This document shows positions 1-10,895 of a stretch of 64,000 nucleotides of DNA, in pieces. The notes below the pieces were generated by a model, which was not told where the DNA came from, made no database searches, and was given only the letters and a program-made list of their open reading frames with translations. Origin of the DNA: an uncultured Rhodospirillaceae bacterium (GTDB taxonomy: Bacteria; Pseudomonadota; Alphaproteobacteria; Reyranellales; Reyranellaceae); contig CAMFGZ010000021.1 of NCBI GenBank assembly GCA_945952105.1, positions 34,667-98,666 on the forward strand, written 5' to 3'. Both the position numbers and the translations under genes were made by a program. How positions within the stretch are numbered: the first letter of the stretch is position 1; each line of letters starts with the position of its first letter.

Positions 1-1
1 C

Positions 2-1075
2 AGCCGCGCCAACGTACTGCGCGGCGTCCATCGCCTGGCCGAGCGTGCGACCGAGGCCTACGAGAACGCGCGCGCGCAGGTCGCTTCCTTCCTCGGCGTG
101 CGGACGATGGAAGTCGTCTTCACCGGCGGCTGCACGGCGGCGATCAATCTCGTGGCCTTTTCCTACGGTTCGCTGCTGAAGCCCGGCGACCGCATCCTGA
201 TCTCCGAAATCGAGCATCACTCGAACATCGTGCCATGGCAGTTGCTGCGCACCCGCTCGGGCATCGAGCTCGACATGCTGCCCGTCACGACCGACGGTCG
301 TATAGATCTCTCCGCTTTGCCACGCTTGCTGACGCCGAAGACGAAGCTGGTGTCGCTGGCGCATGTCTCGAACGTTACAGGCGCGCTGCTCGACGTGCGC
401 ACCGTCGTCGAGGCGGCGAAGTCGGTGGGGTCGAGGGTGATACTAGACGGTGCCCAGCGTGCGCCGCATGGGCCGCTCGACCTGCCGTCGCTCGGCATCG
501 ATTTCTACGCCTTCGCCGGCCACAAGGCTTACGGACCCAACGGCATCGGCGCGCTGTGGGGCCGGCCGGAGCTGATGGACGCGATGCCGCCGTTCATGGG
601 CGGCGGCTCGATGATCGGCCGCGTGACGCTCTCGGAGACGACGTGGGCGCCGTCGCCGCGCCGCTTCGAGGCGGGCACCCCGGCGATCGGTCCGGCAATC
701 GGCCTGGGCGCCGCCTGCGCCTGGATGAAGGCGCTCGACTGGACGGCCGCGCACGAGCATGAGATGGGTTTGGTGCAACGCCTGATGGATGGCTTGCAGA
801 AGATCGAGGGCGCGCAGCTCTTCGGTCCGGCGAGCCTGCAGAACCGCTACCCGGTTGTGTCGTTCATGCTGGACGGTGTCCATCCGCATGACGTGGCGCA
901 GACGCTCGATTCGTTCGGTGTCGCGGTACGCGCCGGCCATCATTGCGCGCAGCCGCTGATGGAACGCTTCGATCTCGACGGCACGACGCGCGTCTCGATG
1001 GCGCCGTACAACGACAACAGCGACATCGACGCCTTGCTGGCCGGCGTCGCCCACGCGGCAAGGACCCTGCGATGA
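2..1075 (+). CDS. sufS: Cysteine desulfurase, SufS class (5' end outside window)
   Basis: PLP enzyme that removes sulfur from cysteine for Fe-S cluster assembly in the cytoplasm. The reading frame is open from base 2, before the first Met codon at 98, and the leading residues (SRANVLRGVHRLAERATEAY) match the SufS N-terminal region, so the gene starts outside the window. The PLP lysine lies in GHKAYGPNGIGALWG and the active-site cysteine in RAGHHCAQPLMERF, a class II (SufS) arrangement. The stop overlaps the start of sufU (ATGA), so the two are translationally coupled. The family assignment is secure. The upstream suf genes cannot be seen. Confidence 0.93.
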   Translation, partial: SRANVLRGVHRLAERATEAYENARAQVASFLGVRTMEVVFTGGCTAAINLVAFSYGSLLKPGDRILISEIEHHSNIVPWQLLRTRSGIELDMLPVTTDGRIDLSALPRLLTPKTKLVSLAHVSNVTGALLDVRTVVEAAKSVGSRVILDGAQRAPHGPLDLPSLGIDFYAFAGHKAYGPNGIGALWGRPELMDAMPPFMGGGSMIGRVTLSETTWAPSPRRFEAGTPAIGPAIGLGAACAWMKALDWTAAHEHEMGLVQRLMDGLQKIEGAQLFGPASLQNRYPVVSFMLDGVHPHDVAQTLDSFGVAVRAGHHCAQPLMERFDLDGTTRVSMAPYNDNSDIDALLAGVAHAARTLR

Positions 1076-1479
1076 GCGACCAGCTCTATCAGGAGCGCAT
1101 CGTCGCGCTCGCCAAGGCGAAGACCGGCTCCGGAAAGCTTGAGAACCCGACGAAGACCGCCCGTCGCGACAATCCGCTGTGCGGCGATCGTGTGATCCTG
1201 GATGTGCGGCTGGACGGAGAGGGCCGCATCGCCGAGATCGGCCATCAAGTGCGCGGCTGTCTCCTGTGCCAGGCTTCGGCGTCCGCGCTTTCGGCGGTCG
1301 CCGTCGGTCGCGATGCGGCGGGTATCTCCGAGTTGCGCCACGACGCCGAACGCGCCCTGGGTCGCGAGCCGGGCGAAGCGCATGAGCCCTTCGATGCCTT
1401 CGCGCCGGTGGCCGCGCACAAGTCGCGGCAGGAGTGCGTGCTGCTGCCGCTCGAAGCCTTGAAGGACGCGCTGGCTTAG
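1072..1479 (+). CDS. sufU: Fe-S scaffold/sulfur acceptor, SufU/IscU family
   Basis: A 135-residue protein that accepts sulfur from SufS. ATG at 1072 overlaps the sufS stop and sits at the natural N-terminus, MSDQLYQERI. Likely Zn/cluster ligands are Cys37 and Asp39 in NPLCGDR, Cys66 in GCLLCQAS and Cys122 in RQECVLL, the three-Cys-plus-Asp set of the family. Cys63 is an extra cysteine three residues before Cys66. No LPPVK chaperone motif of IscU is present, which favours SufU over IscU. A sufS-sufU pair is less common in Proteobacteria than sufS-sufE. The function is inferred from motifs and coupling. Confidence 0.85.
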   Translation: MSDQLYQERIVALAKAKTGSGKLENPTKTARRDNPLCGDRVILDVRLDGEGRIAEIGHQVRGCLLCQASASALSAVAVGRDAAGISELRHDAERALGREPGEAHEPFDAFAPVAAHKSRQECVLLPLEALKDALA

Positions 1480-1571
1480 CAGAGGCCTGTGGCCCGTACT
1501 TTCGTCGCGCCGCCGCCGTGCTTGTGTCACAGTCGATGGGCACGGTGCGCGAGCATCGCCCGGGAGAGACC

Positions 1572-3599
1572 ATGCGCCTTTTCATGAACGTCGTGGCCCT
1601 GCTGGGCCTGATCGCGTTCCCGACCTTCGCCTTCGCCCAGGACCTCACGCTGAAGCGGGTGATGCTGTCGTCGGGTGGGCTCGGCTATTTCGAATATGAG
1701 GCGAGCATCGACGGCGATGCCACGCTCAAGCTCACCGTGTCGCTCGGACAGGTCGACGACGTGCTGAAGAGCCTCGTCGTCTATGACGACAAGGGCGGAG
1801 TAGGCGGGCTCAGCCTTCCAGGGCGGGAGCCGCTGGCACAGGCGTTCAAGGACCTGCCGTTCGACCAGAGTTCGCTGGGATCGCCGGCCGAGCTGCTCTC
1901 GACGCTCAAGGGCGCGCAGATCACCGTGGGCGGCAGCCGCTCGCTCTCCGGCCGCGTCGTGTCGGTCGAGGAGGATCCGCTGGTCCTGCCCGACAACAAA
2001 GGTGCGATGAAGCGCACGCGCGTCACGCTCTACACCGACCGCGGCCTGCAGCAGTTCATCCTCGAGGAAGCCGAGAATCTGCAGTTCGCCGATCCGGCGT
2101 TGCGCGAGAAGGTCGGTCAGGCGCTGGTCGCCATCCAGGGCAACCGCGCCAAGGATGCGCGCACGATCGACCTCACGATGCGCGGGCAGGGCAAGCGCAC
2201 GGTGCGCGTCGCCTACATCGTCGAGGCGCCGGTGTGGAAGGCGTCCTACCGGCTGACGCTCGGCGCTGATCCCGCGGCCGCGCGCTCGGGACTCCAGGGT
2301 TGGGCCATCGTGGAAAACATGAGTGGCCAGGACTGGAAGGACGTAGAGCTGACGCTCGTCTCAGGCCGCCCGGTCGCGTTCCATCAGGCACTCTACAACG
2401 CCTACTACGTGACGCGCCCGGAAGTGCCGGTGGAGATCGCGGGACGCCTGATGCCCGGCGTCGATCGCGGCGGCGTGACGGTCGACCAGCAGCGTCCGAA
2501 GGCGCCCCCGATGCCGGCCCCGGCGCCCTACCGCGCGCAGCAGGAGAGGTCCGTCGCATCGACCGCGATGGCGCCTCCGCCGCCGCCTCCCGGCATGGCT
2601 GCCGCCGCCGAACAGATCGAGGCAAGCGACGCTGCCACGCAGGTGATCTTCAAGTTCCCGCGCGCCGTGAGCGTGGACAACGGCCGGACACTGTCCATTC
2701 CCATCGTCGATCGCCAGGTGCCGGCGCAGCGGCTCGCGCTCTATCAGGCCGATACCGCCGCGCGCAATCCACTGGCCGCGATCCGCCTGACAAATGACGG
2801 CGAGTCGGGCCTGCCGCCGGGCATCATCACGCTCTATGAGCGCGACAAGGCTGCTTATGTCTCCTATGTCGGCGACGCGCGACTTTCTGCGTTCCCGGCC
2901 GGCGAGACGCGTATCCTCGCCTATGCGCTCGACGAGAAGATCGTCATCGAGCGTGACGTGACGCAGACCGACCGGGTGGCGACGGGGACGATCGCCAACG
3001 GCGCGCTGCGCCTGTCGCGGATCATCCGCCAGACCACGACCTATCGCGTGCGCGGCCCGGCCAAGGAACCGCGGCAACTCATCGTCGTGCAACGCCGCCT
3101 GCCGGGCTGGACGCTCACCAAGCCGGAAGAGAAGGGCGTCGAACTGAGCGAGGGCAACTATCGCATCCCGTTCCAGCTCCCCGGCGGCGACCAGACGCAG
3201 GCCTTTGAGGTCGTGCAGGAGCAGACGCAGCAGCAGGAGATCCGGCTGGTCGAAAGTGCCGCCGAGCAAATCCGCGTCTATGCCCAGGCTCGAGAATTCG
3301 ATGCCAAGACGCGTGAGGCACTGACCCGCGTGCTGCAGCTTCAGCAGGCGACGGCGGAGGCCCAGCGCAAGGTCCAGCAGGTCGATGCCGAGCGGCAAGC
3401 GATCGTGCAAGAGCAGGCCCGGTTGCGTGAGAACCTGGCGAGGGTGCCGGCCAACAGCGACCTGCAGCGCCGCTACCTCGCGACCCTCGACAAGCAGGAA
3501 ACCGAGCTCGAAGCGTTGGCCAAGCGGCGCGCCGAGGCCGACAAGGCCGTCGAAGCGGCACGCGATGCGTTGCGCAACTACGTCAGTCAGCTTGGCTGA
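1572..3599 (+). CDS. Secreted DUF4139-domain protein
   Basis: A 675-residue protein of unknown role. ATG at 1572 was chosen because it gives a clean signal peptide (MRLFMNVVALLGLIAFPTFA, then FAQ cleavage). An earlier in-frame Met would put 46 unlikely residues in front. The middle (about residues 160-470) fits the DUF4139 beta-rich domain seen in MuiA-like proteins. A Pro/Ala-rich linker lies near residues 300-345 (PPPPPPG). The last 110 residues are Gln/Glu/Arg/Ala-rich and predicted coiled coil. It is probably periplasmic. The stop abuts that of convergent recG. Confidence 0.75.
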   Translation: MRLFMNVVALLGLIAFPTFAFAQDLTLKRVMLSSGGLGYFEYEASIDGDATLKLTVSLGQVDDVLKSLVVYDDKGGVGGLSLPGREPLAQAFKDLPFDQSSLGSPAELLSTLKGAQITVGGSRSLSGRVVSVEEDPLVLPDNKGAMKRTRVTLYTDRGLQQFILEEAENLQFADPALREKVGQALVAIQGNRAKDARTIDLTMRGQGKRTVRVAYIVEAPVWKASYRLTLGADPAAARSGLQGWAIVENMSGQDWKDVELTLVSGRPVAFHQALYNAYYVTRPEVPVEIAGRLMPGVDRGGVTVDQQRPKAPPMPAPAPYRAQQERSVASTAMAPPPPPPGMAAAAEQIEASDAATQVIFKFPRAVSVDNGRTLSIPIVDRQVPAQRLALYQADTAARNPLAAIRLTNDGESGLPPGIITLYERDKAAYVSYVGDARLSAFPAGETRILAYALDEKIVIERDVTQTDRVATGTIANGALRLSRIIRQTTTYRVRGPAKEPRQLIVVQRRLPGWTLTKPEEKGVELSEGNYRIPFQLPGGDQTQAFEVVQEQTQQQEIRLVESAAEQIRVYAQAREFDAKTREALTRVLQLQQATAEAQRKVQQVDAERQAIVQEQARLRENLARVPANSDLQRRYLATLDKQETELEALAKRRAEADKAVEAARDALRNYVSQLG

Positions 3600-5681
<2,082 letters not shown>

Positions 5682-5766
5682 GGTTGGCTTGATCAGGGGC
5701 TGCGTGACTTCGCCATCGCCGCCGCCTATATGCTACGCCCCTTTTTGTTCCGGGCCTGGGGAAAAC

Positions 5767-6036
5767 ATGAGTACCGACACGGATCTGGAAACGCGCCGGA
5801 AGCGTTTGCTGTACCGCAGCACTTATCGCGGCAACAAGGAGAACGACATCCTCCTTGGCCAGTTCGCGCGCGCGCATCTCGGGGAGTTCGGCGCCGAGGA
5901 ACTCGACCAGTATGAGCGGCTGCTCTCGGTCGGCGACAACGACATCTACGACTGGGTCTCCGGCAAGGTCGAAGTCCCGGCCGACCAGGATTGCGCCGTG
6001 GTCCGCAAGCTGCTGGCGTTTCGCGTGAGGTTCTAG
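5767..6036 (+). CDS. sdhE: Succinate dehydrogenase assembly factor (FAD flavinylation)
   Basis: An 89-residue protein of the SdhE/YgfY/Sdh5 family, which helps attach FAD covalently to SdhA. The signature RGxxE is visible as YRGNKENDILLGQFA. The C-terminal part (YDWVSGK) is also typical. ATG at 5767 was chosen because it starts the conserved region; the open frame begins about 100 codons earlier without family similarity. The stop codon shares a base with the GTG of mfd (TAGTG), so mfd is probably co-translated. Confidence 0.93.
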   Translation: MSTDTDLETRRKRLLYRSTYRGNKENDILLGQFARAHLGEFGAEELDQYERLLSVGDNDIYDWVSGKVEVPADQDCAVVRKLLAFRVRF

Positions 6037-9000
6037 TGGCCCTGCCGTTCGTCAGTTCCCTGGCCGCGATTCCCCGCAAGGCCGTCAAATGGACCGTGGC
6101 CGGCCTGCCCGAGGGCGCCGACGCGTTGGTCTTGGCGGAACTCGCGCGCGCGACCGGCGGCACCGACATTCTGCATGTGGCTCGCGACGGGCAGCGTCTG
6201 GAACGGCTGCAGGACGGGCTGCGCTTCTTCAGCCCTGAGCGCGAGGTGCTGGTCTTCCCGGCCTGGGACTGCCTGCCCTACGACCGCATGTCGCCGCATC
6301 CCGACATCGTGGCCGAGCGGCTGGAGACGCTAAGCCGGCTGGCCGCGCCCAAGCCGCCCGGCGCGCCGGCGCGGATCATCCTCGCTTCGGTAGGCGCCGC
6401 GCTGCAGCGGGTGCCGCCCAAAAGCCTCTACACCGAGGCGGCGACGATCTTGCGCAAGGGCCAAACGGTCGACGTCGACTGGCTCACCCGATTCCTGGGC
6501 GAGAATGGCTATGGCCGCGCCGAGACGGTCATGGAGCCGGGCGAGTTTGCCGTGCGCGGCGGCCTGTTCGATCTCTTCCCGCCGGGCACCAAGGAGCCGC
6601 TGCGTCTCGACCTGTTCGGCGACACGCTGGAAGCAATCCGTTCCTTCGATCCGATGAGCCAGCTTTCGACTGGAACGCGCGACGAGGTCGTGCTGCTGCC
6701 GGTCAGCGAAGTCCTGCTGACGCCCGACAGCATCGAGCGCTTTCGCAGTGGCTATCGCGAACTGTTCGGCAATGTCTCCGGTGAGGACCTGCTCTACGAG
6801 GCGGTCTCGGCCGGCCAACGCCATGTCGGCGTGGAGCATTGGCTGCCGCTGTTCCACGATCACATGGAAACGCTGCTCGACTATTGCCCAGGGGCGATCG
6901 TCACGGCCGACCATGAGGCCAAGGAAGCCTTCGACGCGCGCTACGAGTTGATCGCCGACTATTACGACGCGCGCCAAAAGACCGGCGCAAAGGGCGGGAT
7001 GACCGGCGGCGCGGACTACAAGCCGGTTCCGCCGGAGCGGCTCTACCTGAAGCCTTCGGAATGGGAGCGTCTGCTGGACGGCCGCACCGCCGTCCAGTTC
7101 TCGACCTTCGATTCGGCCCCCGGTGCGGTGAACACGATCGACCTCGGCGGTCGACGTCATGAAGGTTTTGCGCAGGCCCGCACGGCCCAGGGCGTGAACC
7201 TGTTCGACAAGGTCGCCGAGCATGTGAAGGCGACCAACGCCGCGGGCCGCCGCGTCGTCGTCGCGGGGTACACCGACGGCTCGACCACGCGCCTGCAGCA
7301 TCTCCTGCAGGAGCACGGCGCGACCACGCCGGTGCTGGCCGCCGACTTCGCCATGGTGCAGGCATTGCCAGCCGGTGTCGTCGCCATCGTGATCTGGCCG
7401 CTGGAGCACGGGTTCGTGCTCGACGGGCTGGAGGTGATCGGCGAGGAGGATATTTTAGGCGACCGCCTGTCGCGGCCGGCGAAGAAGCGCCGCCCTTCGG
7501 AGCGGTTCATCGCCGAAGCCTCGGCGCTCAGCGACGGCGACCTGGTGGTGCATCGCGAGCATGGCGTCGGGCGCTACGAGGGGCTGGTGACGCTCGAGAT
7601 CCAGAACGCGCGCCACGACTGCCTGCGTCTCACCTATGAAGGCGGCGACAAGCTCTTCGTGCCGGTCGAGAACATCGACGTTCTGAGTCGCTACGGCGCG
7701 GGGGAGGAGGGGGCTGTCCTCGACCGGCTGGGCGGAGTCGCCTGGCAGTCGCGCAAGGCCCGCCTGAAGCAGCGCATCGCCGACATGGCCGACCGCCTGA
7801 TCCAGATCGCCGCCGAGCGCGCGATCCGGCGCGGCGAGACGCTGAACCCGCCCGAGGGCCTCTACGAGGAATTCTGTGCGCGCTTCCCCTATGCCGAGAC
7901 TGACGACCAGCTCCAAGCCATCTCCGACGTGATCGACGACCTGTCGTCCGGCAAGCCGATGGACCGGCTGGTCTGCGGCGACGTCGGCTTCGGCAAGACC
8001 GAGGTCGCCTTGCGCGCGGCTTTTGTCGCCGCTCTGTCGGGCAAGCAGGTGGCCGTGATCGGTCCGACGACGCTGCTGGCGCGCCAGCATCACCGCACCT
8101 TCGTCGAGCGTTTCCAGGGCATGCCGGTGAACATCGGGCGGCTGTCGCGCCTGGTGCCGGCCAAGGAGGCGAAGGCCACCAAGGAAGGGCTGAAGGACGG
8201 CACGATCAACATCGTGTGCGGCACCCACGCGCTGCTGGCCAAGAGCATCGAGTTCAAGGACCTCGGCCTGCTGATCGTCGATGAGGAGCAGCATTTCGGC
8301 GTCAACCACAAGGAGCGGCTGAAGGAGCTGCGTGCCGACGTCCATGTGCTGACGCTGACCGCGACGCCGATCCCGCGCACGCTGCAACTCGCGTTGACCG
8401 GCGTGCGCGACATGAGCCTCATCGCCACGCCGCCGGTCGACCGGCTGGCCGTGCGCACCTTCATCACGCCGTTCGACGGCGTGACCATCCGCGAGGCGCT
8501 GCTGCGCGAGCAGTTCCGCGGCGGGCAGACCTTCTATGTCTGTCCGCGGGTCGAGGATCTCGCGTCCGTCGCCGCCGAGATCCGCGAACTTGTGCCGGAG
8601 ATCCGGCTCGGCATGGCTCACGGCAAGATGCCGCCGACGACCATCGAGAACACGATGCAGGATTTCGTCGAGGGCAAGTTCGACGTGCTGCTCTCGACCA
8701 ACATCGTTGAAAGCGGCCTCGACATCCGCAACGCCAACACGATGATCATCCATCGCGCCGACATGTTCGGCCTCGCCCAGCTCTACCAGCTTCGCGGCCG
8801 GGTCGGCCGCGGCAAGACGCGCGCCTATGCCTATCTGACCGTGCCGCCGGGACGGGCCTTGAACGAGGCGGCGGCTAAGCGGCTGGAAGTCATGCAGACG
8901 CTCGACACGCTGGGGGCGGGCTTCCAGCTCGCCAGCCACGATCTCGACATCCGCGGTGCCGGCAATCTGCTGGGTGACGAGCAGTCGGGCCATATCCGCG

Positions 9001-9533
9001 AGGTCGGCATCGAGCTTTACCAGCAGCTTCTGGAAGAAGCGGTCGCGGCGGCGCGCGGGCGCTCGCAGGAGGCCGCCAAGTCGGAATGGTCGCCGCAGAT
9101 CAATCTCGGCATCCCGGTGCTGATCCCCGAAGAATACGTGCCGGATCTCGCGGTGCGGATGGGCCTCTACCGCCGCCTCGGTGGCCTCACCAACCAGAGC
9201 GAGATCGATTCCTTCGCCGCCGAGCTGGTCGACCGCTTCGGCCGCATGCCGGTCGAGGCCGAGTTCCTGCTGAACACGGTGGCGCTGAAACTGCTGTGCC
9301 GCGCCGCCCAGGTCGAGAAGATCGATGCCGGGGAGAAGGCCGTGGTCTTCACTTTCCACGACAACAAGTTTGCACGGCCAGACCGGCTGATCGGCTGGAT
9401 CCAGAAGAACGCGCCGCTGGTGAAAGTCAGACCCGACCAGCGCGTGATCGTGCAGCGTGTCTGGAAGGACGAGCGCCAGCGGCTTTCCGGCGTGACGTCA
9501 ATCGTTTCTTCCTTGGCGAAGCTCGCCGCTTAG
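6036..9533 (+). CDS. mfd: Transcription-repair coupling factor
   Basis: A 1165-residue translocase that removes stalled RNA polymerase and recruits UvrA. The GTG at 6036 was preferred over the Met at 5991 because it directly overlaps the sdhE stop and begins the usual N-terminal region (VALPFVSSLAAIPRKAVKW). Order: UvrB-like domains (residues about 30-380), RNAP-interacting domain (about 500-580, SDGDLVVHREHGVGRYEGL), helicase Walker A GDVGFGKTEVA, DEEQHFGV, RGRVGRGKTRAYAYL, and the C-terminal TRCF domain. The last 107 bases overlap the antisense TetR gene. Confidence 0.97.
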   Translation: MALPFVSSLAAIPRKAVKWTVAGLPEGADALVLAELARATGGTDILHVARDGQRLERLQDGLRFFSPEREVLVFPAWDCLPYDRMSPHPDIVAERLETLSRLAAPKPPGAPARIILASVGAALQRVPPKSLYTEAATILRKGQTVDVDWLTRFLGENGYGRAETVMEPGEFAVRGGLFDLFPPGTKEPLRLDLFGDTLEAIRSFDPMSQLSTGTRDEVVLLPVSEVLLTPDSIERFRSGYRELFGNVSGEDLLYEAVSAGQRHVGVEHWLPLFHDHMETLLDYCPGAIVTADHEAKEAFDARYELIADYYDARQKTGAKGGMTGGADYKPVPPERLYLKPSEWERLLDGRTAVQFSTFDSAPGAVNTIDLGGRRHEGFAQARTAQGVNLFDKVAEHVKATNAAGRRVVVAGYTDGSTTRLQHLLQEHGATTPVLAADFAMVQALPAGVVAIVIWPLEHGFVLDGLEVIGEEDILGDRLSRPAKKRRPSERFIAEASALSDGDLVVHREHGVGRYEGLVTLEIQNARHDCLRLTYEGGDKLFVPVENIDVLSRYGAGEEGAVLDRLGGVAWQSRKARLKQRIADMADRLIQIAAERAIRRGETLNPPEGLYEEFCARFPYAETDDQLQAISDVIDDLSSGKPMDRLVCGDVGFGKTEVALRAAFVAALSGKQVAVIGPTTLLARQHHRTFVERFQGMPVNIGRLSRLVPAKEAKATKEGLKDGTINIVCGTHALLAKSIEFKDLGLLIVDEEQHFGVNHKERLKELRADVHVLTLTATPIPRTLQLALTGVRDMSLIATPPVDRLAVRTFITPFDGVTIREALLREQFRGGQTFYVCPRVEDLASVAAEIRELVPEIRLGMAHGKMPPTTIENTMQDFVEGKFDVLLSTNIVESGLDIRNANTMIIHRADMFGLAQLYQLRGRVGRGKTRAYAYLTVPPGRALNEAAAKRLEVMQTLDTLGAGFQLASHDLDIRGAGNLLGDEQSGHIREVGIELYQQLLEEAVAAARGRSQEAAKSEWSPQINLGIPVLIPEEYVPDLAVRMGLYRRLGGLTNQSEIDSFAAELVDRFGRMPVEAEFLLNTVALKLLCRAAQVEKIDAGEKAVVFTFHDNKFARPDRLIGWIQKNAPLVKVRPDQRVIVQRVWKDERQRLSGVTSIVSSLAKLAA

Positions 9534-10101
9534 GAGCTTTCTTCTTCGGCTTGGTTTTGGGCTTCATCAGCGTCCGCACGACGCGCCGGGAGCAGCGCAG
9601 CAACCAGTCGCTGAGCCGCGTATCGCCGGACGCGCGCGCCAGCGTGACCGCACCGACCGCGAGGATCGCGGCCGCCGTGGCATCGGCATCCAGGCCGCGT
9701 TTCTTCCCCCGAGCCAGTTCAGCAATCACGCCGTGTAGTACGTTGGCATAGGCCAGCCGCGCCGCCAGCGGCGACCGCGCAACATCGCCGGAGAGGGAGG
9801 CAAGGGCACAACCCTGGGCCGTGGCGGTCAGTCCTTCTCGGTCGAGATAGCCATCCAGCACCGCCCCGACTTTTTCGGCCGCTCGCAGCTTCGGCAGCAG
9901 CCCGTGCCCCATTCGCACGATCTCGGCGAACAGGTCGTCCTTAGAGGTGAAATGCGCGTAGAAGGCGCCGCGCGTCAGGCCGGCGGCCAGCATGATGTCG
10001 TCGATGTTGGTTCCCGCATGTCCGCGCAGCCGGAAGAGGCGGGCGGCATGCTCGGCGATCTCCGCCCTTATGGCGGCCTTGCGGGTGGCGCTGATGGGCA
10101 T
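9427..10101 (-). CDS. TetR-family transcriptional regulator with basic C-terminal tail
   Basis: A 224-residue regulator. The N-terminal helix-turn-helix is typical of TetR (IRAEIAEHAARLFRLRGHAG followed by TNIDDIMLAAGLTRGAFYAHF). The ligand domain occupies about residues 60-175. The final 45 or so residues are extremely Lys/Arg-rich (KPKTKPKKKAPKRRASPRKK), and about 35 of them are encoded antisense to the end of mfd, which suggests a read-through extension. The ligand and targets are unknown. The AT-rich DNA upstream (10102-10140) contains a TATGTC/GACATA dyad that may be its operator. Confidence 0.85.
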   Translation of the reverse strand: MPISATRKAAIRAEIAEHAARLFRLRGHAGTNIDDIMLAAGLTRGAFYAHFTSKDDLFAEIVRMGHGLLPKLRAAEKVGAVLDGYLDREGLTATAQGCALASLSGDVARSPLAARLAYANVLHGVIAELARGKKRGLDADATAAAILAVGAVTLARASGDTRLSDWLLRCSRRVVRTLMKPKTKPKKKAPKRRASPRKKRLTSRRKAAGARPSRHAARSRAGRV

Positions 10102-10154
10102 TGTATGTCAATCATCATATCATAGGTTGGTCGACATATGAACTGCTCATAGCT

Positions 10155-10230
10155 GGGGCGCGCCATTCCAGTGGCGCGATCTTCTCGCGCTTGAAGACAA
10201 GAAAGACGCGCCACTGGAGTGGCGCGCCCC
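10155..10230. repeat. Long imperfect palindrome (REP-like or terminator hairpin)
   Basis: Two 24-base arms (10155-10178 and 10207-10230) are reverse complements at 23 of 24 positions, separated by 28 bases. The arm core is CGCGCCACTGGAGTGGCGCG, itself nearly palindromic. It lies just downstream of the dsbA stop, so its RNA would fold strongly and could end or protect that operon's transcript. A 15-base piece of the same arm recurs at 61642-61656, which points to a dispersed repeat. Confidence 0.75.
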
Positions 10231-10235
10231 CGGCG

Positions 10236-10895
10236 TCAGGCGGTGGACTGAGCCGCGCTCGTCGCGGCGTCGCGTTCAGCGAGGTTGAAGACCTCGATGA
10301 AGGCGGGCGGCGGCTGGGCGCCGGAGACGGCGTATTTGCGGTTCACGATGAAGCACGGCACGCCGTTGATGCCGAGGCGGCGCGCATAGACGTCGGAGGC
10401 CACGACCTCCTGGCGCCCCTCGTCGCTGGCGAGGTAATGGCGGGCCAGATCCTCCTCGATGCCGGCACGGACGGCGATCTCGATCAGTGTATCGCGATCG
10501 CCGATGTCGAGGCCCTCCTCGAAATAGGCCTTGAACAGCTCGCCCACAACTTCGTCCTGACGTTCGCTGCGGGCGCTCCAGTGGACCAGGCGGTGCGAGA
10601 GCACCGTGTTGGGCGTGCGCTTGATGCGCGAAAACTGGAACTCGATACCGGCCTCACGGCCGCTCTCGGCGATCGCCTGGTAGATCTGGCGCGGCCGGTC
10701 GCCGCCGCCGAACTTGGCCCGGACATAGTCGTCGCGGGTCATGCCTTCGACCGGCATGTCGGGGTTGAGCTGGAAGGGGCGCCAGGCGACCGCGACGTCG
10801 GTGCGACCGCTCTGCTCCAGCGCGCGCTCGAAGCGGCGCTTGCCGATGTAGCACCAGGGGCAGATCGTATCGGAGACGATGTCGACGTAGATCAT
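10236..10895 (-). CDS. DsbA-family (FrnE-like) thioredoxin-fold oxidoreductase
   Basis: A 219-residue protein with an N-terminal thioredoxin CxxC motif (SDTICPWCYIGKRRFE), the hallmark of FrnE/HCCA-isomerase-like DsbA proteins. The C-terminal GVPCFIVNRKYAVSGAQPP is also typical and contains the cis-Pro region. No signal peptide is visible, so it is cytoplasmic, unlike true DsbA. Its ATG overlaps the stop of the MFS gene (ATGA), making it the last gene of an SDR-MFS-DsbA operon. The substrate is unknown. Confidence 0.88.
   Translation of the reverse strand: MIYVDIVSDTICPWCYIGKRRFERALEQSGRTDVAVAWRPFQLNPDMPVEGMTRDDYVRAKFGGGDRPRQIYQAIAESGREAGIEFQFSRIKRTPNTVLSHRLVHWSARSERQDEVVGELFKAYFEEGLDIGDRDTLIEIAVRAGIEEDLARHYLASDEGRQEVVASDVYARRLGINGVPCFIVNRKYAVSGAQPPPAFIEVFNLAERDAATSAAQSTA

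Noticed and set aside
7455..9359. A 634-codon open frame opposite mfd
   Set aside because: Shadow of mfd; no family motifs and biased composition.
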